Source of the DNA: Candidatus Saccharibacteria bacterium UBA6224
GTDB lineage: Bacteria; Patescibacteriota; Saccharimonadia; Saccharimonadales; UBA4665
Reading direction: 5' to 3'
Assembly (NCBI GenBank): GCA_002441585.1
Contig: DJWS01000009.1
Span: 16,353-80,352 of the forward strand
Length of the DNA stretch: 64,000 nucleotides
The stretch's first letter is position 1. Every line of letters starts with the position of its first letter. Both the position numbers and the translations under genes were made by a program. The notes beneath the pieces are model-generated. The model did not search any database. It was not told the DNA's origin and saw nothing but the letters and a program-made list of their open reading frames with translations. This document shows positions 33,650 to 40,852 of the stretch, piece after piece.

Positions 33650-33677
33650 TTGACTTTTTTACGACGAAACGTATAAT
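33650..33677 (+). promoter_or_regulatory. Promoter of nusA
   Basis: TTGACT (33650-33655), 16-bp spacer, TATAAT (33672-33677). The expected start of transcription is near 33684, just before the terminator-like hairpin. A second -10-like TACAAT lies at 33728-33733. Confidence 0.7.
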
Positions 33678-33690
33678 TTGAGGTGTGTTG

Positions 33691-33715
33691 ATCCGGCCAG
33701 CAGGTCGGATTTTTT
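33691..33715 (+). terminator. Terminator-like hairpin (probable attenuator) in the nusA leader
   Basis: ATCCGGCC pairs with GGTCGGAT (8 bp, one G-U) around the loop AGCA and runs into six T. It lies between the nusA promoter and the nusA ribosome-binding site, so it would stop most transcripts unless read through. Confidence 0.72.
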
Positions 33716-33755
33716 CGTAAGAGACCATACAATTTGGAAAGAAAAGGAGATAAAA

Positions 33756-34928
33756 ATGGATATGGATTTCAAACAACTGGCGGTGGCCATAAAAGCTATC
33801 GCTGAAGAAAAGAACTTGCCCGAATCGACAGTGCAAGAAGTGGTCGAGCAGGCGCTGGCTGCTGCTTACCGCCGCGATTACGGTGACCGCGAGCAGGAAA
33901 TTCGCGTCACCATGAACCTCAACACCGGCGACGTGGACGCCTACGTTACCAAGGAAATCGTTGATGAAGTCGAGAACGATGCATTTGAGATCAGTCTGAA
34001 GGACGCGCAGGTCATGCGCAAGAACGCCAAGGTCGGTGAAACCGTCGAACTGCACGAAAAAGTCGAAAGCTTTGGCCGCGTGGCCGCCCAGACTGCCAAA
34101 CAAGTCATCTTGCAGCGCTTGCGCGAAGCCGAGCGCGAGACCGTCATGGCCGAATTCGAAGATAAAATCGGTAGCGTCATTAACGCCGTCGTTAGCCGCG
34201 TCGAAGGTAACATCGTGCGCATCGACCTTGGTCACGCGCAAGGTATCATGCCCCGTAGCGAGCAAATCCAGGGCGAGCGTTATTACCCTGGCCAGCGCAT
34301 CAAAGTCTTCCTGAAGGATATCGAACGCGGTTTCCGCGGTCCGCAGCTGGTAGTCAGCCGCGGCAACACCCAGTTCGTCGATTGGCTTTTCCGCGCTGAG
34401 GTACCCGAAATGGAAAGTGGCGCCGTCGAAATCAAAGCCATTGCCCGCGAGGCTGGCGTGCGTAGCAAGATCGCCGTGGCTAGCAATGTTCAGGGCGTTG
34501 ACCCAGTCGGTACGTTCGTGGGTGGTCATGGCACGCGCGTTAATGCCGTCGTCAGTGAAATCGGCGAGCAAGAAAAAATCGACATCGTCGTCTTTAGTGA
34601 TAACATCTCGGAATACATCACCAATGCCCTCAGCCCAACCAAGGTTGCCCGCGTCAAACTCGACGAGGACAAGAAGAAGGCTCAAATCATCGTTCCTGAA
34701 GACCAGCTGAGCATTGCAATCGGTAAGGGCGGACAAAACGTACGCCTGGCCAGCAAGCTGACCGGTTATGAGCTGGATATCGTAGCCGAGAACCTGGCAC
34801 CTCAAGATGAGGCCCCGGCAGCCGCCGCGGCCACCAAGACTAGCGAGCCAGCCAAGCCTCACAAGCTCAAGAAGAAGAGTGAGCTTGAGAACAGCCTGTT
34901 GAACGCCATCGAAGAACACGGCGAATAG
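33756..34928 (+). CDS. nusA: Transcription termination/antitermination factor NusA
   Basis: 390 aa. The N-terminal RNA-polymerase-binding domain is followed by an S1 domain (about 135-200, GNIVRIDLGHAQGIMPRSEQ) and two KH domains, the second ending in IGKGGQNVRLASKLTGYELDIV. There is no acidic C-terminal repeat, as in Gram-positive NusA, only a short Ala/Lys-rich tail. The ATG at 33756 is fixed by AAGGAG 8 nt upstream; the longer frame runs into the leader. The usual partners rimP and infB are not adjacent. Confidence 0.96.
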   Translation: MDMDFKQLAVAIKAIAEEKNLPESTVQEVVEQALAAAYRRDYGDREQEIRVTMNLNTGDVDAYVTKEIVDEVENDAFEISLKDAQVMRKNAKVGETVELHEKVESFGRVAAQTAKQVILQRLREAERETVMAEFEDKIGSVINAVVSRVEGNIVRIDLGHAQGIMPRSEQIQGERYYPGQRIKVFLKDIERGFRGPQLVVSRGNTQFVDWLFRAEVPEMESGAVEIKAIAREAGVRSKIAVASNVQGVDPVGTFVGGHGTRVNAVVSEIGEQEKIDIVVFSDNISEYITNALSPTKVARVKLDEDKKKAQIIVPEDQLSIAIGKGGQNVRLASKLTGYELDIVAENLAPQDEAPAAAAATKTSEPAKPHKLKKKSELENSLLNAIEEHGE

Positions 34929-34943
34929 ACATAAAGGTATAAC

Positions 34944-35753
34944 ATGCGCGACATAGCGGACGTTAGGGTGGTTGATCTACCCAAGGCGGGTGATTTGTTG
35001 TCACGTGATGTCGAGACGCATGACATTCCGGACTTGAGCTGGGGTGTCAATCTGCCCGAAGACATGGCCGATTCGCTTGCTATCAACATGCGAGCGATAC
35101 GGCGCATCCATCGCGTCGGTGCATTCGCGGGCGGCATCGTCATGGAATATCAGGGTGAGCGTACAGAATATTCCCATTCTGTCGTGTCGGTCGAACCGGA
35201 CGGTTCGGCTACGGCTGGCAAATCGGTGGTGCTACATAAGGCTGATCTAGCCAAACCCAGTATCCATTATCGTTCCGACGTATTAACCGACAAACATACT
35301 TACGGTAAAGCGGCTGTGACACATGAGTTAAATAAAGCCGAGATGGCAAGTCTGGTCAGTGACGGCTTAAAGACCGGCCAGACAAGACCTGAAGCATGGG
35401 CCGATGTGCTCAACGCCAGCCTAAAACAATCCTATGTCAGGGCCGCCCGACAACACTTATTTTTACCGCCAAATCGACTTGCCGATACGATTGCCATCGT
35501 TGGATTGATAGAAACTGGCCCAGCGGTGATGATGGCGAGCGGCATACTTCAGCATGACCAGAATCTTTTTGAGGTCGGAGCATCACTGGCTGCGGTTTCT
35601 CAGATTGTTCCAGGGGTTGTGGCCAAAATTATGAACGCTGATGTTGCTGACCGGCGCTGGTCGTTAATTCCATTTTCTATGCAACCCGATCGGTTTGCGC
35701 TGACGGCTGGAATTGTAGCCACCAGTAGTCTGGTTAAAGCCATAAAACCGTAA
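34944..35753 (+). CDS. Unrecognised 269-aa protein
   Basis: No family recognised. It starts 15 bp after nusA with AAAGG upstream, so it is probably co-transcribed. The first 150 residues are mixed (a beta-rich piece GGIVMEYQGERTEYSHSVVSV near 65-85). The C-terminal half has hydrophobic stretches (TIAIVGLIETGPAVMMASGIL near 180-200, ASLAAVSQIVPGVVA near 213-228 and a last one near 255) that could be membrane helices or a buried core. It ends directly at the CIRCE operator of clpC. Confidence 0.6.
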   Translation: MRDIADVRVVDLPKAGDLLSRDVETHDIPDLSWGVNLPEDMADSLAINMRAIRRIHRVGAFAGGIVMEYQGERTEYSHSVVSVEPDGSATAGKSVVLHKADLAKPSIHYRSDVLTDKHTYGKAAVTHELNKAEMASLVSDGLKTGQTRPEAWADVLNASLKQSYVRAARQHLFLPPNRLADTIAIVGLIETGPAVMMASGILQHDQNLFEVGASLAAVSQIVPGVVAKIMNADVADRRWSLIPFSMQPDRFALTAGIVATSSLVKAIKP

Positions 35754-35754
35754 A

Positions 35755-35781
35755 TTAGCACTCGTGGTTGACGAGTGCTAA
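35755..35781 (+). promoter_or_regulatory. CIRCE operator (HrcA site) upstream of clpC
   Basis: TTAGCACTC, nine spacer bases, GAGTGCTAA: a perfect match to the CIRCE consensus. The right arm overlaps the -35 of the clpC promoter, so bound HrcA would block RNA polymerase. Confidence 0.95.
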
Positions 35782-35796
35782 TTTGGTCTGTAATAT
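35768..35796 (+). promoter_or_regulatory. Promoter of clpC
   Basis: TTGACG (35768-35773) lies inside CIRCE; 17-bp spacer; TAATAT (35791-35796). The leader to the clpC ATG is about 100 nt. Confidence 0.8.
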
Positions 35797-35902
35797 ATTA
35801 ATAAGTAGCTTCGACAAAGCCACAAAAGTACTTTTCCTTACAGTCACTACCAATATGTCCGGCTACACTAAGCACACATAACGAAAGGTGGATCTAAAAA
35901 TC

Positions 35903-38407
35903 ATGATGCCGAATTCGTCTGACTTTCAAGATTTCTTGAGTCATTTGACCAACAATGCGCTGCAAAGCCTCAAGCACGCCGATGCCTTGGCGCGCAGTTT
36001 TGGTAGTGCCTACGTTGGCACTGAGCATCTGTTGCTGGGTACGCTTGCCCAAGAGGGAAGTATGGCTTCGAAGATTCTCGAAAGCAGCGGGGTTACGCTG
36101 GACCGTGCTCGCTTGGCACTTAACCTGACGCCTAAATCTCTGGTTATTAACATGGGCGCTAAAGGCTTGAGCGAGACGGCCAAATTGACGCTACGCATGG
36201 CTTACGATGTTGCGCAAGATTACGGACAGGAGTACTGCGGTACGGAGCACATTTTGTACAGCATCCTGACACAAAAGAACGCCCGCGCGACGTTGTTGCT
36301 TAAGGACATGAATGTCGATGTCGATGCACTCACCAGCGAATTGGAACAATTTCTCAACCGCCAACAGTATGACGAAGATAGTACCGAGGAGAGCATGCAA
36401 GGTGGTATTGGCGGCAGTGCTCGCGTATCTACCAAAAAGGGAGCTCGCAAAACGGCACTGGACATTTATGGTACCGATCTGACTACGGAGGCCCGCCGCG
36501 GCAAGCTAGATCCGGTCGTCGGCCGTGAAAACCAAATTCGCCGCATGATTACTATCCTAAATCGCCGAACCAAGAACAACCCTGTCCTCATCGGTGAACC
36601 CGGCGTTGGCAAAACGGCTATCGTAGAAGGTTTGGCCCAGCGCATCGTCGCCGAGGACGTGCCTGACACCCTGTTGGACAAGCGTATCGTCATGTTGGAC
36701 CTGGCCGGTATGATTGCCGGTACCAAGTATCGCGGTGAGTTCGAAGAGCGCCTCAAGAAGGTCATGGGCGAGCTCGAGAAAGACCGTAAGGTCATCGTAT
36801 TTATCGACGAACTACACCTGATAGTCGGTGCCGGTGCAGCCGAGGGCGCCATGGACGCCGGCAACATCCTTAAGCCGGCGCTGGCTCGCGGTAAGATCCA
36901 AATGATTGGCGCCACGACAACCGAAGAATACACCAAGCACATCGAGAAAGATGCTGCGCTGGAGCGACGCTTCCAGCCGATCCAGGTACCCGAGACTACG
37001 CGCAGCGAAACCCTAGCGATCCTGAAGGGCCTGCGCAAACACTACGAGGAGTTTCATGGCGTAAAGATCAGCGATGAAGTCCTGGACGACACCGTTACGC
37101 TGGCGGCACGCTACATCAATGACCGGTTCATGCCGGACAAGGCAATTGACCTATTGGACGAAACGGCTGCACACCTGCGCGTCGACAGGGGCAAGACCAA
37201 TCCTGACGTCCGTCGCCTGCAAAAGGAGATGAAGCTGGTCAACGCGCGCATCGATGATGCCGTCGAAGCCGAAGATTACGAACGGGCCGCCAAGGCCAAG
37301 ACTCGCGCTTCGCAAATTCGTGAAGAGCTCGACAAGCTCCAAGAAACCACCAAGACGGTCAAACGTCTGACGGTTACTAGCGAAGATATCGCCGACGTCG
37401 TGTCGCGCATCACCGGCGTGCCAGTCAAGAAAGTAATTCGCAGCGAGGCCAAGTACTTGATTAATCTCGAAAAAAACATCGGCAAACACGTCATTGGTCA
37501 GTCCGAAGCCGTCGAAGCCGTATCGCGTGCCATTCGCCGCAACCGCAGCGGTATCGGTAGCGCCAAGCGACCAATTGGCTCATTCATCTTTTTGGGACCA
37601 ACAGGCGTTGGCAAGACCGAGTTGGCCCGGGTGTTGGCTCGGGAATTCTTTGGTAGTGAAAAGGCCTTGGTCAAGATTGACATGTCCGAATTCGGCGAAC
37701 ACCACAACGTCTCACGACTGGTTGGTGCGCCAGCTGGCTATGTTGGTTACGACGACGGTGGACAATTGACCGATAAGATCCGTCGCCAGCCCTACAGCCT
37801 GGTGCTGTTCGACGAGATTGAGAAGGCTCACCCCGATGTATTCAATATGATGCTGCAAATGCTGGAGGATGGCTATATCACTGACGCCAAGGGGCGTCGC
37901 ATCGACTTTACTAATACCATCGTCATAATGACCAGTAATATCGGTGCGGACAAACTGCAGAAGGAAGCTAATTTGGGCTTCAGCGTGGGGCACACGGCTG
38001 ACGCTGATGATCTCGATGCCCTGCATGAGCAGAACAAAGAGAAGGTATTGGACCAGTTGAAGAAACAGATGCGTCCCGAACTACTCAACCGTATCGATAA
38101 GATCATCGTTTTCCGCGCCCTGACCAAGAAGGACATTTATCACATCATCGATTTACAGGTCGACGAATTGAAGGATCGCCTGCGCAAGCGGGGGCTAAGC
38201 GTCCAGCTGACACCTGCTGCCAAGCAATACTTGTTGAGTAATGGCTACGACCCGAAGAATGGGGTGCGACCGATGCGACGCCTGATACAGGACACCATCG
38301 AAGACAAGGTAGCTCTCGATTTGCTGGACGACAAGTACCTCAAAGGTGATATCATTCAGGTAGCAGCCAAAAACGGCGAGCTATCCTATGCAACCGCCAA
38401 CGAATAG
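35903..38407 (+). CDS. clpC: ATP-dependent Clp protease ATP-binding subunit ClpC
   Basis: 834 aa. Two Clp_N repeats open the protein (YVGTEHLLLG and YCGTEHILYS), then AAA-1 (GEPGVGKTA, VIVFIDELH), a middle domain with a UVR-like motif (EAEDYERAAKAKTRASQIREELDKL) that marks ClpC rather than ClpA or ClpB, then AAA-2 (GPTGVGKTE, LVLFDEIEKAHPD). It unfolds substrates for ClpP, whose gene at 53963 shares the same operator type. The ATG at 35903 follows AAAGGTGG; a GTG at 35888 lies within that ribosome-binding site. ATG 35906 is also possible. Confidence 0.96.
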   Translation: MMPNSSDFQDFLSHLTNNALQSLKHADALARSFGSAYVGTEHLLLGTLAQEGSMASKILESSGVTLDRARLALNLTPKSLVINMGAKGLSETAKLTLRMAYDVAQDYGQEYCGTEHILYSILTQKNARATLLLKDMNVDVDALTSELEQFLNRQQYDEDSTEESMQGGIGGSARVSTKKGARKTALDIYGTDLTTEARRGKLDPVVGRENQIRRMITILNRRTKNNPVLIGEPGVGKTAIVEGLAQRIVAEDVPDTLLDKRIVMLDLAGMIAGTKYRGEFEERLKKVMGELEKDRKVIVFIDELHLIVGAGAAEGAMDAGNILKPALARGKIQMIGATTTEEYTKHIEKDAALERRFQPIQVPETTRSETLAILKGLRKHYEEFHGVKISDEVLDDTVTLAARYINDRFMPDKAIDLLDETAAHLRVDRGKTNPDVRRLQKEMKLVNARIDDAVEAEDYERAAKAKTRASQIREELDKLQETTKTVKRLTVTSEDIADVVSRITGVPVKKVIRSEAKYLINLEKNIGKHVIGQSEAVEAVSRAIRRNRSGIGSAKRPIGSFIFLGPTGVGKTELARVLAREFFGSEKALVKIDMSEFGEHHNVSRLVGAPAGYVGYDDGGQLTDKIRRQPYSLVLFDEIEKAHPDVFNMMLQMLEDGYITDAKGRRIDFTNTIVIMTSNIGADKLQKEANLGFSVGHTADADDLDALHEQNKEKVLDQLKKQMRPELLNRIDKIIVFRALTKKDIYHIIDLQVDELKDRLRKRGLSVQLTPAAKQYLLSNGYDPKNGVRPMRRLIQDTIEDKVALDLLDDKYLKGDIIQVAAKNGELSYATANE

Positions 38408-39410
38408 ACAATCACGAGTTCCAACTAAAGCAACCACTGGTCGACCTCGACGGTCCAAACTATTGTTGTTCCTGCTGATTGGCGCCATCGTGGCTCTGCT
38501 GTGGCAGCGCCAAGCAGTCAGCGACTGGCTGGTGCTGGCGGGTTATCAACCACCAGCTGCGGTAGCGGCGCTGGCGGCCGACACCACGATGACGCCGGAG
38601 GCAAAACACCTATTTTATCTAAACAAGCCGGAAATATCTGACAAGGCTGAGTTTTCGAAGTTTTGTTCGGAACGCGAGCACAGTCTCGTACTCGGTTGTT
38701 ATCATGGTGGCGAGTCGGGGATTTACTTGCTGAATATCGCTGATAGCTCGGAACTCGGTGGTGTCATGGAAGTTACGGCGGCCCACGAAATGTTACACGC
38801 CGCCTACGAAAGATTATCTGGCGACGAGCGGGACGCAGTCGACAAACAGCTACAGGACTACTACGATAATGGTCTGACAGACAAGGCCATCAAGGCAGAA
38901 GTGGATGCTTACAGATCCTCTGAGCCAGATGCGCTACTGAACGAAATGCACTCGATATTCGGTACTGAAGTTGCCAAATTGCCGCCAGGACTTGCGGTCT
39001 ACTACGAGCAATATTTCACCGATCGGCAGGCGGTAGTCAGTGAGGCCGAGCGTTACCAGGATGCTTTCCGTAGCCGCCAGGCTGCGATCAAGCGTTACGA
39101 TGAGCAATTGTCTCGACTCCACGCCCAAATTACGGATTATCAAAAAGAACTTGAGCAGCAGGGCAGTCGTTTGGATACCATGCGCGGTGCCATGGAACGT
39201 GATCGTGCCAGCAGCAATATCCGTGGCTACAACGCCCAAGTCCCGATCTACAACGCCCTCGTCAATGAATATAACGATCTTAGGGCTAAGCTCAAGCAAA
39301 AAATCGCCGAGTACAACGCCCTTGTCGAAAAACGGAACGCCATCGTACTGGAAGAACAACAGCTGATCGAGCAACTGAGCGGCAGCACGGTACCCTCCGC
39401 TCAGCAGTAG
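38388..39410 (+). CDS. Membrane-anchored HExxH protein with C-terminal coiled coil
   Basis: 340 aa. A basic N-terminus and one membrane helix (about 24-40, LLLFLLIGAIVALLW) are followed by a domain with AHEMLHAAYERL near residue 131, an HExxH zinc-metallopeptidase signature. Candidate third ligands are Glu residues shortly after, such as in LLNEMH. The last 120 residues are a long coiled coil. The family was not recognised. It overlaps clpC by 20 bp, so it is translationally coupled to a protease unfoldase; a role in extracytoplasmic protein quality control is an inference. Confidence 0.62.
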   Translation: MQPPTNRQSRVPTKATTGRPRRSKLLLFLLIGAIVALLWQRQAVSDWLVLAGYQPPAAVAALAADTTMTPEAKHLFYLNKPEISDKAEFSKFCSEREHSLVLGCYHGGESGIYLLNIADSSELGGVMEVTAAHEMLHAAYERLSGDERDAVDKQLQDYYDNGLTDKAIKAEVDAYRSSEPDALLNEMHSIFGTEVAKLPPGLAVYYEQYFTDRQAVVSEAERYQDAFRSRQAAIKRYDEQLSRLHAQITDYQKELEQQGSRLDTMRGAMERDRASSNIRGYNAQVPIYNALVNEYNDLRAKLKQKIAEYNALVEKRNAIVLEEQQLIEQLSGSTVPSAQQ

Positions 39411-39419
39411 TGCTAAACT
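39411..39419 (+). promoter_or_regulatory. Extended -10 of radA, leaderless position
   Basis: TGC plus TAAACT (39414-39419), 7 nt before the radA ATG at 39427. No Shine-Dalgarno sequence. Confidence 0.5.
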
Positions 39420-39426
39420 GGTAGTA

Positions 39427-40782
39427 ATGGCAAAGAAGTCAGCAGTGAGGTTTGTTTGCACGAATTGTGGCGCGACTCAAAGTAGTTGGGCGGGCCGCTG
39501 TTCGGTGTGTGGCGAATGGAACACCCTGCAAGAGGAAGTCGTGTTGACGGCTCCCGAGGGCCTGGGTAATGCGAGCAGTGGCCAGACATTAGTGTCGCAG
39601 GCCGTTGACGCCTCGATCAAGCACGACAAGACCCGCATATCCACTGGTGTGGATGATGTTGATGCCGTGCTGGGCGGCGGTATCGTGGCAGGTAGCATCA
39701 ACCTAATTGCCGGTCAGCCAGGTATTGGTAAGAGTACGTTGTTATTGCAACTAGCTTACGCCGCGGCGGCCCATGTGCCGGTTTTGTACGTTAGCGGTGA
39801 AGAATCGGCGCACCAGGTGGGTCTCAGGGCCGAGCGCCTGGGGGCGCTTCGCCCATCATTGCAATTAGCGACGAGTACCGTGGCCGATGATATCGCGGCG
39901 ACGATATCGAGTGGACAGTTCCAACTGGTCGTCGTCGATTCCATCCAGACCATGTCGTGTCGCGCAGTTGCTTCGGCACCTGGTAGCGTCTCGCAAATTA
40001 CCAACAGTACCAATCTGATTACACAGGCAGCCAAGCATAGTGATACTGCCGTGATGCTGGTGGGGCATGTGACCAAAGAAGGCATGATAGCCGGGCCCAA
40101 AGTGCTCGAGCACATGGTCGATGTCGTCCTACAACTGGAAGGCGACCGTTACGGTGGCTTCAAGATTCTACGGGCCATCAAGAACCGCTATGGTTCGACC
40201 AACGAAGCGGCGATATTCGAGATGAGTGACAAGGGCATGACCATCGTTGAGAATCCGTCAGCGGTGCTTTTGGCCGAACGACAAATCACCGATGGCTCGG
40301 TACTGCTGGCGACACTCGAAGGTACACGGCCAATACTGGTTGAAGTACAGGCGCTCGTCAACAAGACCAGCTATGGTTATCCTAAGCGCGCGGCTAGCGG
40401 TATTGAACTGAACCGGCTTAACCTGCTGGTGGCCATGTTGGAGCGCCGGACCAAGCTGAACCTGTCCGATCAGGATATTTATATCAACATCGTCGGCGGC
40501 ATGCGGGTGACCGAGCCAGCTGCCGACCTGGCGGTCTGCATGGCCATTGGCTCGGCCGCCAAGGGCCTCCAGTTGCACGACGACGCTGTGGTTTTCGGTG
40601 AGGTGGGCTTGAGTGGTGAAGTGCGTCACGTACCCTATGCCGAAAAGCGAATCGCCGAGGCCAAAAAGCTCGGCTACACCATGGCTATTGGGCCTAAAAT
40701 CCGCCAGGGCAAAAAACCAGCCGGGCTGCACAGCGTCGGTTCGGTCCGCGAGGCCCTGAACACCTTCCTCAAGAAAGATTAG
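39427..40782 (+). CDS. radA: DNA repair protein RadA
   Basis: 451 aa, full length. An N-terminal zinc finger uses C11, C14, C25 and C28; the RecA-like ATPase has Walker A GQPGIGKST; the RadA-specific KNRYGSTNE motif is present; and a Lon-like C-terminal domain follows (GEVGLSGEVRHV). It promotes branch migration and processing of recombination intermediates. Its zinc finger is intact, which contrasts with the zinc sites missing from RpoC. A strong terminator lies 15 bp downstream. Confidence 0.96.
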   Translation: MAKKSAVRFVCTNCGATQSSWAGRCSVCGEWNTLQEEVVLTAPEGLGNASSGQTLVSQAVDASIKHDKTRISTGVDDVDAVLGGGIVAGSINLIAGQPGIGKSTLLLQLAYAAAAHVPVLYVSGEESAHQVGLRAERLGALRPSLQLATSTVADDIAATISSGQFQLVVVDSIQTMSCRAVASAPGSVSQITNSTNLITQAAKHSDTAVMLVGHVTKEGMIAGPKVLEHMVDVVLQLEGDRYGGFKILRAIKNRYGSTNEAAIFEMSDKGMTIVENPSAVLLAERQITDGSVLLATLEGTRPILVEVQALVNKTSYGYPKRAASGIELNRLNLLVAMLERRTKLNLSDQDIYINIVGGMRVTEPAADLAVCMAIGSAAKGLQLHDDAVVFGEVGLSGEVRHVPYAEKRIAEAKKLGYTMAIGPKIRQGKKPAGLHSVGSVREALNTFLKKD

Positions 40783-40797
40783 AATCACACCCAGATA

Positions 40798-40827
40798 AAA
40801 AGACGCCGCGATGTTGCGGCGTCTTTT
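40798..40827. terminator. Bidirectional terminator between radA and the PBP gene
   Basis: A 12-bp perfect stem (AAAAGACGCCGC with GCGGCGTCTTTT) around GATGTT. A/T runs on both sides let it serve the converging genes on either strand. Confidence 0.92.
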
Positions 40828-40852
40828 GTCTATCCGTCTAGCTGGCTAAGGG

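Noticed and set aside
33615..34919. N-terminal extension of the aminopeptidase frame on the minus strand (a single open frame of 1296 codons).
   Set aside because: It is antisense to nusA, which has its own ribosome-binding site and all its domains; the M1 family starts at 33614, just after an extended -10.
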